The translations under genes and the position numbers were made by a program. Source: Mucilaginibacter flavus (GTDB lineage: Bacteria > Bacteroidota > Bacteroidia > Sphingobacteriales > Sphingobacteriaceae). From it: a DNA stretch of 64,000 nt. The notes beneath the pieces are model-generated. The model saw only the letters and a list, made by a program, of their open reading frames with translations. It searched no databases and had not been told where the DNA came from. Position 1 is the stretch's first letter; each line of letters starts with the position of its first letter. Positions 30,923-40,898 of this stretch are shown here, in pieces. The DNA lies in the NCBI RefSeq assembly GCF_030409315.1, contig NZ_JAUFPS010000017.1, forward strand, positions 1-64,000, written 5' to 3'.

Positions 30923-33900
30923 TTAAAATGTTGCCTGTAAACCCACCTGGAACACTCTTGCCGAAGGATATTGACCATAGTCTATACCATTTGTAAGCGT
31001 TCCGTTTTTTGAACCAACCTCTGGATCAAGCCCGGTGTACTTTGTAATAGTGAACAGGTTTGTTGATGATAAATAAATCCTCACTTTGCTTACCAGGTTG
31101 TTAGTGGATGTTTTAAGCCATGGCATTGGCAAATTGTAGCCTAACTGAAGGTTTTTAAGGCGCAGGTAGGAGCCGCTCTCCACCCAGCGTGTTGAAGGCC
31201 TTACGTTTGAGTTAGGGTCTCCTGAAATAGCTCTCGGGATATTGGTGTTGGTATTGCTGGGAGTCCAGGCTTTTAGCACATTAACGTCTGAGTTAAATAA
31301 CCTCGACATGCCTTCGGCTATAATTCTTTCGGCGTTAAATATTTTATTGCCATATACTCCCTGGAAAAATAAAGCAACGTCGAAATTCTTGTAACTGGCA
31401 GAATAATTTAATGAATAAGTGAATTTAGGTAGGTAACTGCCCAGGTTAACCCTGTCGTTGGCATCAATTACGCCATCATGATTAATATCCTTGAATTTTA
31501 AATCACCTGGCGCTGCACCTGTTTGGGTAGCATGACTGCTTACATCTGTAGCATTTTGGAATATACCTTCTACTACATAGCCGTAGAAGTACTGGATAGG
31601 TTGACCAACCGTAGTGTTGGTAAGTGGACCACCACCACCAAAATCTGCGTCACCGCCGGCTGTAATGCTACCGTTTGCGGCTCCTGTTAATGAGGTAACT
31701 TTATTTCGGGTTAAACCAAATACAGCCGTTATATCATATTTAAAGTCGCTGTTTGTTTTATGGTAACCTGCAGTCAATTCAATACCGGTGTTTTGCATCG
31801 CACCAACGTTAGCAAGCGGGGCGCCAACACCAAAGCTTGGTGGGGAAGGTACAGTTAAGATAAGATTTTGGGTTTTTCTTTTATAAACCTCGGCCGATAG
31901 CGTAATCGCGTTTTGAAATAAGCCCAGGTCAAAACCAATGTTTGTTGATTTGGTTATTTCCCAATGAAGAAAATAATTACTTAGCGAACTGTAGAAAGAT
32001 CCGTTGCCAGAGTTATTACCCGTTGCCAGGTTGTCAAACGGATATGTTGTGCCGCCCGCAGAAACATTGGAAACATAAGGGTAATTTCCCAATACAGTTC
32101 CGTTTATACCGGTAACGCCATAGCCGGCCCGTATTTTTAGCTCACTTACTGATTTAAGATCCTTCATGAAGCTTTCCTGGTCAACCTTCCAGCCAATTGA
32201 GGCGGCAGGGAAGTTTTGATATTTGTGACCCGGGGCCCAAACAGACAAGCCATCGCGGCGTATTGAACCGGAAATTAAATATTTGCCCTCAAAATCATAT
32301 CCCACACGACCCACTAATGATTGCAGAACATTAGTACCATAAGTGTAATTGGTAGTAGTGTTTGTAGCGTTGTTTAAGGTGCGTATAGTGTTGTTATTTT
32401 GATTACCAAAAGAGTTTTGACTGTCGCCGCGGTTGGTTTGCACTTCATAAACTGCCAAAGCCGATACATGGTGTTTGCTGGCGAAAGTGTGGTCGAAAGT
32501 TAATTGTTGTGTGTAAAGGGTTGTAGTGCCCGAGCCTGTATTTTCGGTTATTGAAGCAATTGGGGCACTTGAAGTACCACCATCATTATATATAGGGGTA
32601 TATTGTTCCTGCCTGTTTGTTCCGTAATCAAGTCCGTAAGTAGAATTGAATTTGAGCCAGGGTGTAAACTTTACTGTTAAATAAGCATTGCCGCGTATTC
32701 CAACACCGTAATTACGGTTTTCGTTAATTAGCGCCTGTTCAATCGGATTTACCGGGTCGGCACCATCAAAACTGCTTTGAGGGCCAAAATAACCGCCCTG
32801 GTTGTTTGGATTGTAAACAGGAATATATGGCTGCATTCTTATCACATTGGTAATTGGCGTTCTGTTGCCCGGGGGAATACCGAAACGTTGGCGGGTTGAC
32901 GAAACATTAAATGTTTCTCCGATTGTGATAAACTTGTTTAGGTTGTGATCAGAATTGATCCGGTAACTTTTACGGCTAAAGCTTGTTCCTACAGTAATAC
33001 CATCCTGATCAAAGTAGCTGGCTGATGTAAATATGCGTGAATTCTCATTTCCGCCGCTTAATGAAACCGCATGCTGTTGCACAGGCCCTTTTTTGAAGTA
33101 GGCACTTTGCCAGTCGGTGTTAGTTTGGGCGAAGGTTTGCGAAGAACCCGCGTAGATAGGCTGATTAAAATTTGCCGGTTGTAAGCGCGGTGGTATGCCA
33201 ATACCCGCGGCTCCGTTTAAAGCCCTTTCATATTGTACATATTGATTGGTATTGAGTAGATCATACCTTTTGGTAGCTTCCTGAAATCCTGCGTACGAAT
33301 CAAAGCTCAACGCGACTTTACCACCAGAACCCTTTTTGGTTGTGATGATGATAACGCCGTTAGTTGCTCTTGAACCATAGATTGCCGCTGCACTTGCATC
33401 CTTGAGTACATCAACAGATTGTATATCTCTGGGGTCGAGACTGCCGATGGAGCCCGGAAAACCATCTATAATATACAATGGGTCGCCTCCATAACCGATA
33501 GAGCTTACACCGCGTATCTGTACAATTGGCGCTGTACCCGGCGAACCATTGTTGGTAACAGTTAAGCCGGCCACGCGCCCCTGCAAGGCCTGATCGACAC
33601 CGCCAACCGGTAAAGCTGACAATGTTTTACCGCTTACTGATGAAACAGCACCGGTTACGTTGGCACGCTTTTGCGTTCCGTAACCCACAACTACTACCTC
33701 ATTTAAAGATTTGGAATCGCTGCTCATCGATACGTTAACAACAGATTTACCTGAAACAGGTACTTCTTTTGAAACGTAGCCTATAAAAGTAAAAACAAGA
33801 ACCGACTGATCATTAGGTACCTCAATGCGGAAAGCGCCGTTGACATCGGTTCCTACCGCGGTAGTTGTGCCTTTTAATGTAACAGTTACACCAGGTAGTC

Positions 33901-34090
33901 CGATGCCGTTCTCATCTGTTACTTTACCTGTTATAACCTTACTGGCCTCTGAGTTGATCACATCAGAATTTGTATGCTGCAAATGGGTAAGGTCATTAGC
34001 CGCAAACACGCAGTTTATAATAGTAGTACTTATAAATACTATTATAACCGTCATTTTCATGAAAGTGCTTAGTAAATATTTTTTTTTCAT
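30923..34090 (-). CDS. SusC-family TonB-dependent outer-membrane transporter (1)
   Basis: 1055 residues from ATG 34090, which starts a long signal peptide (MKKKYLLSTF to NCVFAAND); an in-frame ATG at 34168 would add 26 polar residues. Domain order: carboxypeptidase-like regulatory domain (about 50-125, VITGKVTDENGIGLPGVTV), TonB box EVVVVGYGTQ (131-140), plug domain (about 145-260, with VDVLKDASAAAIYGSRATNG, a SusC signature), then the 22-strand barrel ending in ARVFQVGLQATF with the terminal Phe needed for barrel assembly. It imports oligosaccharides with energy from TonB. A CAATCGATTG palindrome lies about 335 bp upstream. Likely co-transcribed with susD (21 bp). Confidence 0.96.
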   Translation of the reverse strand: MKKKYLLSTFMKMTVIIVFISTTIINCVFAANDLTHLQHTNSDVINSEASKVITGKVTDENGIGLPGVTVTLKGTTTAVGTDVNGAFRIEVPNDQSVLVFTFIGYVSKEVPVSGKSVVNVSMSSDSKSLNEVVVVGYGTQKRANVTGAVSSVSGKTLSALPVGGVDQALQGRVAGLTVTNNGSPGTAPIVQIRGVSSIGYGGDPLYIIDGFPGSIGSLDPRDIQSVDVLKDASAAAIYGSRATNGVIIITTKKGSGGKVALSFDSYAGFQEATKRYDLLNTNQYVQYERALNGAAGIGIPPRLQPANFNQPIYAGSSQTFAQTNTDWQSAYFKKGPVQQHAVSLSGGNENSRIFTSASYFDQDGITVGTSFSRKSYRINSDHNLNKFITIGETFNVSSTRQRFGIPPGNRTPITNVIRMQPYIPVYNPNNQGGYFGPQSSFDGADPVNPIEQALINENRNYGVGIRGNAYLTVKFTPWLKFNSTYGLDYGTNRQEQYTPIYNDGGTSSAPIASITENTGSGTTTLYTQQLTFDHTFASKHHVSALAVYEVQTNRGDSQNSFGNQNNNTIRTLNNATNTTTNYTYGTNVLQSLVGRVGYDFEGKYLISGSIRRDGLSVWAPGHKYQNFPAASIGWKVDQESFMKDLKSVSELKIRAGYGVTGINGTVLGNYPYVSNVSAGGTTYPFDNLATGNNSGNGSFYSSLSNYFLHWEITKSTNIGFDLGLFQNAITLSAEVYKRKTQNLILTVPSPPSFGVGAPLANVGAMQNTGIELTAGYHKTNSDFKYDITAVFGLTRNKVTSLTGAANGSITAGGDADFGGGGPLTNTTVGQPIQYFYGYVVEGIFQNATDVSSHATQTGAAPGDLKFKDINHDGVIDANDRVNLGSYLPKFTYSLNYSASYKNFDVALFFQGVYGNKIFNAERIIAEGMSRLFNSDVNVLKAWTPSNTNTNIPRAISGDPNSNVRPSTRWVESGSYLRLKNLQLGYNLPMPWLKTSTNNLVSKVRIYLSSTNLFTITKYTGLDPEVGSKNGTLTNGIDYGQYPSARVFQVGLQATF

Positions 34091-34424
34091 ATTTTGGTTT
34101 ATTAATTGAAAATATTGGTTTGGAAATTGGTAAGACTCACCGTTTATTTGGGAATAAGGCCTTTGCATCAGTTAGTTGTTAGGGTATGAATGAATTGAAC
34201 TCATCCATAATTATTAACAATGCCTTATCAGAAGGACTTTACTTATTAAAAAGCGGTTTACTTAAATTGGCTGCTTAACCGGTAGCCTCTAACAGCATTG
34301 AATTTATTGGTTATTGAATCCGTGATATGGATACCGGTATAGTTCACTGCGGGTCACAAACTGTGGCCGGCAAAACAAGGTCTTAAGGTTTATTCTCTCA
34401 TAAATATAGCTTATAAAAGGTTTG

Positions 34425-34434
34425 CAATCGATTG
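34425..34434. promoter_or_regulatory. LacI-type palindrome CAATCGATTG (copy 2 of 3)
   Basis: Perfect 10-bp palindrome in the context TTTGCAATCGATTGTAGAA, about 335 bp upstream of the susC start on the minus strand. Same core as the sites at 16312-16321 and 48918-48927. Confidence 0.55.
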
Positions 34435-34469
34435 TAGAAGCAGACCAGTTTGTGCTTTTCCTGGATACA

Positions 34470-34486
34470 AGTAAACTATAGTAAAC
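34470..34486. repeat. Direct repeat AGTAAAC, one helical turn apart
   Basis: Two copies of AGTAAAC start exactly 10 bp apart (34470 and 34480), 36 bp from the palindrome upstream of susC. Same-face spacing suits a dimeric or tandem activator such as an AraC-type HTH domain. A related string, AGTAAAACTATAG, occurs at 39105-39117 upstream of the GH5 gene. Short and AT-rich, so chance is possible. Confidence 0.25.
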
Positions 34487-34920
34487 AGGTCGACCAAGTT
34501 TTAAAACTTAAATCTGAATTTTGATAAAACTCGCCGGTCGGCTTTATTGGTTTATAATGCAACAGCTATCTGATCATAATTATGGCAGCTTTGCAACAGT
34601 AAAATTACTTTTGAGGCAGATGGATGTAACCAATTTTTTACCATAATAACACAACATTTGTCAATTTATGCCGCATTTTCAGCCAAAAAGCTGCACTGCA
34701 GGCGCTAAACCATGAATCATTTTTTGATTCAGGCCTGTTTTTTTTGATCGAAAAAATCAGCTGTTTTAAAGGCAACAAAAGTTATAATACGCACAGGTAT
34801 CATCATGTTGAGGCAACTTTGTTGTAGAAGTGCTCCAATATTGTTTTGCTTTTACGCCGATTGTGAAGAATATTGAAAAATAGCGTCGGAGTAATATGTT
34901 GCAACCTGTTTATAAATAAG

Positions 34921-34961
34921 ACGTATGTTTCCGACATTTATAAAATGTCGGAAACATACGT
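34921..34961. repeat. Perfect 41-nt hairpin (19-bp arms, 3-nt loop)
   Basis: Bases 34921-34939 and 34943-34961 are exact reverse complements around ATA; the left arm begins ACGTATGTTTCCGACATTT. There is no T-run on either side, so it is not a standard terminator. It lies in a gene-free region about 830 bp upstream of susC. It might be a miniature mobile-element remnant, a terminal palindrome or a structured RNA. Sequence is certain; role unknown. Confidence 0.7.
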
Positions 34962-35229
34962 ACAAAAAACACTGGTGTTATGCCCTGGGAGTATACAGGG
35001 AAGCGGAGGTGAAGCAAGGAACATCCGTGGGGATTGTCCCGATGCTTTTAAAAACATAGGGGGATATTCAAATGAACGTGATTACAGAAATCGCGCGCGA
35101 GATACGCATCGGTAGTTGCTATATATATTCCTGAAGAGGAGGATAACTTAAAGTAAATACGTTAACATAAAGCGTATCGATTTGCCAGACGAAGCGCCGG
35201 ACTCTCACGAAATTTGTTATGGAACGTTC

Positions 35230-36777
35230 TTATTCAATGTCAATTTTTCCATTGGGCGAAAGTCTCCATTTGAAATAAGCATTCAACACCTTTAGTGATG
35301 CATCACTCGGAACCTGACCTATATGTGCCGTTTGGGAAAAGTACATCACCACGGGGTGAGCAGCGTTGAACGCCGGCCATTTAGGCACTCCAGAACCATT
35401 GGGGTCGCCATATTTCGCAAAATTTGTCCAATAAGTGCTCATCGCATCCGAAATATCAAGATCCGTTTTACTTGTTTGTAGACTTGAGGCATCAAGTGTG
35501 CCGAATACATAAGAAACCTCCTGTGCATGAGGCGATCCATAACCCGCTTGAGGTGAGCCTGCAGGATATTCCGGATGCTGATCAAAATAATAATAAAAAA
35601 CCTTCGATTTGCCTTTATTTGCCTGTAACGTTGCCCAGCTCCATGTATGCCAGCCAAATGCCGCGTCGCGGGTTAAATCACGGGCACTTTTTGCAACCGT
35701 ACCTGCGCCGGGCGGATAAGCCTTAATAAGCTCATCGGCAAACTTGCCGTAGCGTTTTTTTACAGCCACAATATAATCCTCCGGGGTTTTAGGTGGCGAA
35801 AAGCTGGCTCCTTCATCGGAGTTGTAACCTACCAGTATAGGTGTTTCATTATATTTTCCGGCTTCATATAGTTTATACTGGTCATCAGGTATCACCCAGC
35901 CATCAACAATAGGCCATGCAAGGCCGCGAACAGCCGGAAGTTTATCAGCATTCACCTTTCGCAAACTGGCAATTGAAGATAGCCCCGCATCTTTAACATA
36001 GGCTTCGCCGGCAGCTTCTGCATCATGAAGGGTTTTCATGTTTTCGCCCGGAAAGGTTAAGGTACGTGTGGGGCCAAATGACCCGCCACTTTCGGAGATA
36101 GCCCCCTCGAACAGGCCTTTTGCCAGGGGGCTTGCACATAACATACTAACCGCTATACCTCCTGCAGACTCGCCGAAAATAGTTACCTTATTTGGATCGC
36201 CCCCAAAGGCGCCTATATTTTCTTTAATCCATTTAAGTGCTGCTATCATATCCAGCAGGCCATAGTTTCCAGAAACATGGTTCGGGTTTTCGGCGCTTAA
36301 TTCGGGGGTTGCTAAAAATCCAAGCTGACCCACCCGGTATGCAATGCTTACCAGCACTACACCCTTTTTTGCCAGCTTTTCGCCATTATAACTGGGCTCG
36401 GCAGTACCACCAAAATTGAAAGCGCCGCCGTAGATCCATACCAATACCGGAATTTTGTCGTCCGATGATTTGGCCGGCGACCAAACGTTCAGATACAGGC
36501 AATCTTCACTTTTTCCTGCAACAGAGTTACCTCCCTGTATTGGTTCTGGCGCAAATTTATTGGCCTCACGTACGCCATTCCATTTTGCAGTGGGCTGCGG
36601 GGCGCGCCAGCGCAATTCGCCAATTGGGGGGGCTGCAAACGGAACACCTTTATAAATTGTAATACCGTTTTCAAAAGTTCCTTGTAATAATCCCTCATTA
36701 ACCTTAACGGGAGCGGGTTGTGCTTTAGCAAATTCGCCAAGAAGTACTAAAACAAACATAAAAATCAAATGTCTCAT
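35230..36777 (-). CDS. Secreted type B carboxylesterase
   Basis: 515 residues with a signal peptide ending near FAKAQPAP (residue 20). Classic carboxylesterase/lipase family: GVPFAAPPIGELRWRAPQP near 45-62, EDCLYLNVWSP (91-101), oxyanion-hole GGAFNFGG, nucleophile Ser204 in FGESAGG, Glu322 in NSDEGA and His417 in GSPHAQEV complete the triad. It hydrolyses esters of unknown kind; near a glycan locus, removal of acyl groups from hemicellulose is possible but unproven, as members also act on many small esters. A terminator-like hairpin at 36964-37007 separates it from the GH5 gene upstream, so it is probably its own transcription unit. Confidence 0.9.
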   Translation of the reverse strand: MRHLIFMFVLVLLGEFAKAQPAPVKVNEGLLQGTFENGITIYKGVPFAAPPIGELRWRAPQPTAKWNGVREANKFAPEPIQGGNSVAGKSEDCLYLNVWSPAKSSDDKIPVLVWIYGGAFNFGGTAEPSYNGEKLAKKGVVLVSIAYRVGQLGFLATPELSAENPNHVSGNYGLLDMIAALKWIKENIGAFGGDPNKVTIFGESAGGIAVSMLCASPLAKGLFEGAISESGGSFGPTRTLTFPGENMKTLHDAEAAGEAYVKDAGLSSIASLRKVNADKLPAVRGLAWPIVDGWVIPDDQYKLYEAGKYNETPILVGYNSDEGASFSPPKTPEDYIVAVKKRYGKFADELIKAYPPGAGTVAKSARDLTRDAAFGWHTWSWATLQANKGKSKVFYYYFDQHPEYPAGSPQAGYGSPHAQEVSYVFGTLDASSLQTSKTDLDISDAMSTYWTNFAKYGDPNGSGVPKWPAFNAAHPVVMYFSQTAHIGQVPSDASLKVLNAYFKWRLSPNGKIDIE

Positions 36778-36963
36778 AAAATATTATTACGCTCTTAAAA
36801 CTACCATAAATCTTTGATTCAGTGTAAGCTTCTATTACCAAAAGCATAACTACTGTGTTCTTATATGTAAAATTGAGTTTGAACGATTACACTCCTAAGT
36901 CGGTTAAGCGCATATCCTTTCAATTGGTTTAATTAAGGTAAGTGATCATCGGGGTTCAACTAA

Positions 36964-37007
36964 AAAATCTCTAATGCCTCATTTGTATCCAAGGCATCAG
37001 AGATTTT
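36964..37007 (-). terminator. Terminator-like hairpin after the GH5 gene
   Basis: Arms 36964-36978 and 36993-37007 pair (AAAATCTCT with AGAGATTTT, ATGCC with GGCAT, one A/C mismatch). On the minus strand the stem is followed by a run of U residues. It lies 26 bp past the GH5 stop and about 190 bp before the carboxylesterase start. Confidence 0.7.
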
Positions 37008-37032
37008 GAAAAAATTAGTAATTTTAATTAAT

Positions 37033-38730
37033 CTATATTTTAACGAAAGCCCATTGCTGATTACGGCCTCCGGAGTAAGTCCATTGATCAACCGCACCGC
37101 CGTTATTAAGCGTAGCCCCTACAATATCCAAAACCTTTCCGCTATTTGCGTTGACGATCTTATAATATCCGTTGTCGGTTATTTGAATTGACCATTTTTG
37201 ATTTGAACCGCCGTTGTAATCCCATAAATCTGCCTGGCCGCCGTTTCCCGTATTAAAACCATACATTTCCAAACACTTCCCGGTAGCGTGCATTGGGGTT
37301 AATCTATAGTAGCCCCCTCCCGCATCTTCCACTTTAAACTGTTGATTGGCTCCTGCCAGATAATCCCATTGATCAGCCGATGTCTGATTAGCGGTACCCC
37401 AGCCGGCAAATTCCAAAGCCTTAAAACTGTATCTGTTATAAATCTGATAAATTTGCCCTATTTGAATCGATGAGGATGTACCATTTTGCGTTCCTTGAAT
37501 CACCGCGGCTAAACCTTGTTGATCGGCTACGCCGTTAGTCTGCCTGTTAATAATCCTGAATGCATTATTTCCGGTCGACCCATCATCAAAATAAAATGGA
37601 TGCAAGCCGAATTGCAATGCCTGGTGTGTGACGTAATTAAGATAATATGCCCTGCCTGCAAGATGCAAAGTTAATGGATCGCCCGAAAGTGTTGTTAACC
37701 GGCGGATTGCTCCAAACTCTCCTAATATAACCGGAATACCCTTGTCTATAAATTTTGCCTTCATTAGCGGAAACTCTGCAACAGCATCTGACTCTTCGCC
37801 CCAGGTAGGGTTTCGCGACGCATCGGTTGCAGAATGATATCCATTACCCCAATAATAAAACATATTGCCCCAGCTTGCATCGGCAGTTAAGCCAGCAAAG
37901 TTAAAAGGAGTGTAATAATGAACTTCAACCATCAGACGATTGGCGGCCGCGTCTGTAGGAAGGGTATTCATTAAATTGTTTGTATAGTCGATACTTGTAG
38001 AGGGCCCCTGTATAAGCAGTACTCTGTAGCTATTGCGCCCTCCAGTTGATCTGACTGCGTTGACAAACGTTTGATGGTAAGAAAGCAAAACCCCCATACC
38101 TGTAGCATCTGATACAGCAGGCTCATTTGCGCTGGCAAAAATCACATGTTCGTCAAAACCACGCATTTGAGTAGCTATTTGTTCCCAAAAGGCCTTTTGC
38201 TTGGCGTTTACAGCAGCCTGCGCGGCGGTTGTGCAATTATTCTCCAGCCATCCACCGTCCCAATGTATATTTAATATTACATACAAACCGTCATTAACGC
38301 AGTATTGAACAACCTGCTGCACCCGGTTGAGCCATGATTGCTGAATTTGCGCTGTGTTCTGGTCAGAATACTGATTCCAATTGCAAGGGATACGAACCGC
38401 GGTGAACCCTGCTTTTTTTACCCCGTCGATAAGTGCCTGGGTCACGGCAGGATTTCCCCAGGCTGTTTCGCTGCCGGTTGCCTCCAGTGTGTTCCCAATG
38501 TTCCACCCTAATTGGAATTTTGCAGCAAGCTGAGTCGCTGTACTGGTTACTCCCGTTTGGTCTGGCGAGAGTGGCGATGTGTTGTAACTGGGGTACGAGA
38601 TGCTTGTTAGTTTTTTAGCCGTGCTCGCAATAACCGGTTTCACGGTGGGAGTAATAGTCGCCTGTTTTTTGCAGCTTGTTAATGCTAAGATTGTAAAGAT
38701 GCATAAGTAATAATTTAAGTTTCTCTTCAT
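37033..38730 (-). CDS. GH5 endo-beta-glucanase-type lipoprotein with C-terminal ricin-type lectin domain
   Basis: 565 residues. Lipobox ALTSC gives Cys20, so surface- or periplasm-anchored. Catalytic barrel about 65-385 with GWNIGNTLEA (75-84), acid/base Glu203 in ASANEP and nucleophile Glu338 in LGEFGA; the start of the barrel and spacing fit subfamily GH5_4 (endoglucanase, xyloglucanase, xylanase). Residues about 425-565 form a beta-trefoil with repeated N-Q-x-W units (ANQQFKV, SNQKWSI, RNQQWAF), a likely glycan-binding tail. It is a paralogue of the BACON-GH5 at 55775-57283, sharing the YPSYNTSP linker before the barrel. The region upstream holds a 20-bp palindrome (39092-39111). Exact polymer not known. 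Confidence 0.9.
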   Translation of the reverse strand: MKRNLNYYLCIFTILALTSCKKQATITPTVKPVIASTAKKLTSISYPSYNTSPLSPDQTGVTSTATQLAAKFQLGWNIGNTLEATGSETAWGNPAVTQALIDGVKKAGFTAVRIPCNWNQYSDQNTAQIQQSWLNRVQQVVQYCVNDGLYVILNIHWDGGWLENNCTTAAQAAVNAKQKAFWEQIATQMRGFDEHVIFASANEPAVSDATGMGVLLSYHQTFVNAVRSTGGRNSYRVLLIQGPSTSIDYTNNLMNTLPTDAAANRLMVEVHYYTPFNFAGLTADASWGNMFYYWGNGYHSATDASRNPTWGEESDAVAEFPLMKAKFIDKGIPVILGEFGAIRRLTTLSGDPLTLHLAGRAYYLNYVTHQALQFGLHPFYFDDGSTGNNAFRIINRQTNGVADQQGLAAVIQGTQNGTSSSIQIGQIYQIYNRYSFKALEFAGWGTANQTSADQWDYLAGANQQFKVEDAGGGYYRLTPMHATGKCLEMYGFNTGNGGQADLWDYNGGSNQKWSIQITDNGYYKIVNANSGKVLDIVGATLNNGGAVDQWTYSGGRNQQWAFVKI

Positions 38731-39454
38731 AAAAAATTGGTTAAGTTAACGATAGGTGTGTATTGAATAATTGGTTAATTGCTTCTGAATTATCCTGTCA
38801 TTAAAGTTTACATAGATGCTGTTGTCAGTAATCTATTGTGTATAAGTATTTTAAGGACAGGTGATTATTAAAACGATTAATAGTAATGCAGTTGCCATTC
38901 TGCATAATGGCAGGATGTAACATTAATACCACTTTTTCGATATGTATAACAGGCCTGAACCGGTTTAATTGGTTAAATTTTATTTTCGCAAGTCGGGATA
39001 ATTAGTAAAAAGGCGCATTTCAAAAACAACAACATATAGCTGTTGCAATAGCGGCAGTGTTTTATCTGCAAAATTTTTAATTGGGGCTCGGTTTACTAAT
39101 TAGTTAGTAAAACTATAGAAGAAATGAATGAGTGATGGGATACAGAAGTTTGAAAATAGGGTGCGAAATGTTAAAGCCGAAGAAAAAATATAGGGTTTAC
39201 AACGTTTTTTTGAATAAGTAACGTTTTATTGGATAGAAGATTGATAAAAAGGTATAGGTAATTAGGTGTTAACCATCTTAACACCATAATAAAAAAACGA
39301 TGTTGGGTTCCGATAAGTGCAGTTGCTCTGATCGCCTCGGTTGGTCCGGGTATTTTATTTCATTTTGAGTTCTGATTATTCTACCTATTTACAGATTAAA
39401 GGGCAGCGATCAGGATGGTAACATTATGAAGTTGCTTATATAATATTTGAAGTT
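38731..39454. other. Gene-free stretch upstream of the GH5 gene
   Basis: 724 bp with no gene. Presumably contains the GH5 promoter. The only structured element I see is the inverted repeat at 39092-39111. No clear terminator after the GH29 gene (39455) was recognised. Confidence 0.45.
39092..39111. promoter_or_regulatory. Inverted repeat TTTACTAA-TTAG-TTAGTAAA
   Basis: Two exact 8-bp arms around a 4-bp spacer, an operator-like element 362 bp upstream of the GH5 start on the minus strand. It could be bound by a repressor dimer. The distance is large for a promoter-proximal operator, so its target is uncertain. Confidence 0.4.
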
Positions 39455-40825
39455 TTATTTGCCTTTTGTTTTTAATACCAGTGTAGTTACCAGCGAATCT
39501 GCTGGTACTGTAGCCAGGTCAAGTTTGATACCCGCCATATCTTGATGGAATTTAATTTTTTTACCATTTAGTACCTTACATGCTGTAATGATTTGTTTGA
39601 TTGGTGGTAATTTAACAACCGAATCTCCTGTCGGAATTTTAAGCAAATGGATATATATATTGTTACCCCGGTAGGTGGTGCCGTAAAAATTATCAACCGG
39701 TTGAAAAGGACCTGGACGCGTTTGATATATACTTTCGCCATTTTGCGCTAACCAGTTCCCCACTTCTTTCAGTCGTTCTACATGAGTGGGAGGGATTACG
39801 CCATCCGGGTCTGGCCCAACATTTAATAACATATTTCCGCCGCGGTCAACGGTATTAACAAGCATCTCTATAATCTGTTTCAAGGGCATCAAATTCTGAG
39901 TTTTGTTATATCCCCAGCTTGTTGCATTAAGGTTCAAGCATTTTTCCCAGGGGAAGGGGATAATAGGCCCCTTAACGTCCGCACCGCCTTCATCGGTCTG
40001 GAAATCTCCAACCATTCCTGATCTTGGGTTAATGACCACATCCGGATTGTAGCGGCGTACCATCGCGTTAAGTTTTAACGGTTCCCAAAACCAAGCGGCG
40101 TCGGCGTCACTGCCCTTATGCGCTAACCAGCCCCCATCGTACCACAAAATATCTATTTTGCCATAATTTTTCATTAGCTCTTCTACCTGCCCATAAGTTT
40201 GTTTTTTGAGCAGCGCGGCATTATCAGGAAGTCCCCTGGGGTCGAAATATCCTGGAAAGCGCCAATCCAGCGGAGAGTAATAAAGGCCTACAGAGAGACC
40301 TGCCTTACGGCATGCATCGGTGTATTCTTTTACAAAATCGCGATGAGCTGCAGTTTCCCAGCTATCAAAGTGCTTATAACTTGAGGGGCTGTTCCAAAGG
40401 GCAAAACCATCATGGTGCCTGGTAACCATTACCATATATTTCATTCCGGCTTCTTTAGCTACCCTGGCCCATTCCGTTGCGCTGAAATGTTTCGGATTAA
40501 ACTGATCAGCGAGTTTGGCATACTCTTCAGCAGGTATTTTTTGGTTAAACATGGTCCATTCGCCCGAAGCCGGGATTGCATATAGTCCCCAATGTATAAA
40601 CATTCCAAATTTTTGATCTTCCCAGGCTTGCATCTTTTCGGGCGGAAGATTAGAACCCGGACCAGATACACCTTGCCCAGCACCTTTTAATGCAGGGTAA
40701 ATTGATCCTTTTTCCATTGATTTTTTTTCTGCATCGCCCATCTGCTGGCTTTTTGCGGAAAAAGAATGGCTCATAAAAACCAATAAGAGCCCGGTTACTG
40801 TAATTTTTATTTTTTGTTTGAACAT
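39455..40825 (-). CDS. Secreted alpha-L-fucosidase, GH29 family (second copy)
   Basis: 456 residues with a signal peptide (hydrophobic 9-24, SFSAKSQQ). Canonical GH29 features: KFGMFIHWGLYAIP (72-85), RHHDGFALW with His137-His138-Asp139, and nucleophile Asp230 in LWYDGGW. NMLLNVGPDPDG and QNGESIYQTRP near the end of the barrel are also typical. It should remove alpha-L-fucose from glycans, for example fucosylated xyloglucan side chains. It follows the GH97 gene by 73 bp on the same strand, so the two are probably co-transcribed. Compared with the fucosidase at 1359 it has the normal W-Y-D-G-G strand. Confidence 0.92.
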   Translation of the reverse strand: MFKQKIKITVTGLLLVFMSHSFSAKSQQMGDAEKKSMEKGSIYPALKGAGQGVSGPGSNLPPEKMQAWEDQKFGMFIHWGLYAIPASGEWTMFNQKIPAEEYAKLADQFNPKHFSATEWARVAKEAGMKYMVMVTRHHDGFALWNSPSSYKHFDSWETAAHRDFVKEYTDACRKAGLSVGLYYSPLDWRFPGYFDPRGLPDNAALLKKQTYGQVEELMKNYGKIDILWYDGGWLAHKGSDADAAWFWEPLKLNAMVRRYNPDVVINPRSGMVGDFQTDEGGADVKGPIIPFPWEKCLNLNATSWGYNKTQNLMPLKQIIEMLVNTVDRGGNMLLNVGPDPDGVIPPTHVERLKEVGNWLAQNGESIYQTRPGPFQPVDNFYGTTYRGNNIYIHLLKIPTGDSVVKLPPIKQIITACKVLNGKKIKFHQDMAGIKLDLATVPADSLVTTLVLKTKGK

Positions 40826-40898
40826 ATAATTTAGGATTTTATAGCCGAAATTGAAGCTGCCAGATACTTAAAAAGTTGTCTGAGTTTCAAAATATTTT

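Larger units (their letters stand above)
34091..35229. other. Long gene-free region upstream of susC (1)
   Basis: 1.14 kb with no credible gene; an 80-codon plus-strand frame at 34873-35115 runs through a perfect hairpin and is not counted. It holds the palindrome at 34425-34434, a direct repeat AGTAAAC at 34470-34476 and 34480-34486, and the hairpin at 34921-34961. Bases about 34980-35110 are richer in G and C than the surroundings and look like old coding or mobile-element debris; I cannot identify it. Confidence 0.5.

Noticed and set aside
34873..35115. 80-codon plus-strand frame
   Set aside because: It runs straight through the perfect hairpin at 34921-34961 and has no recognisable protein features.
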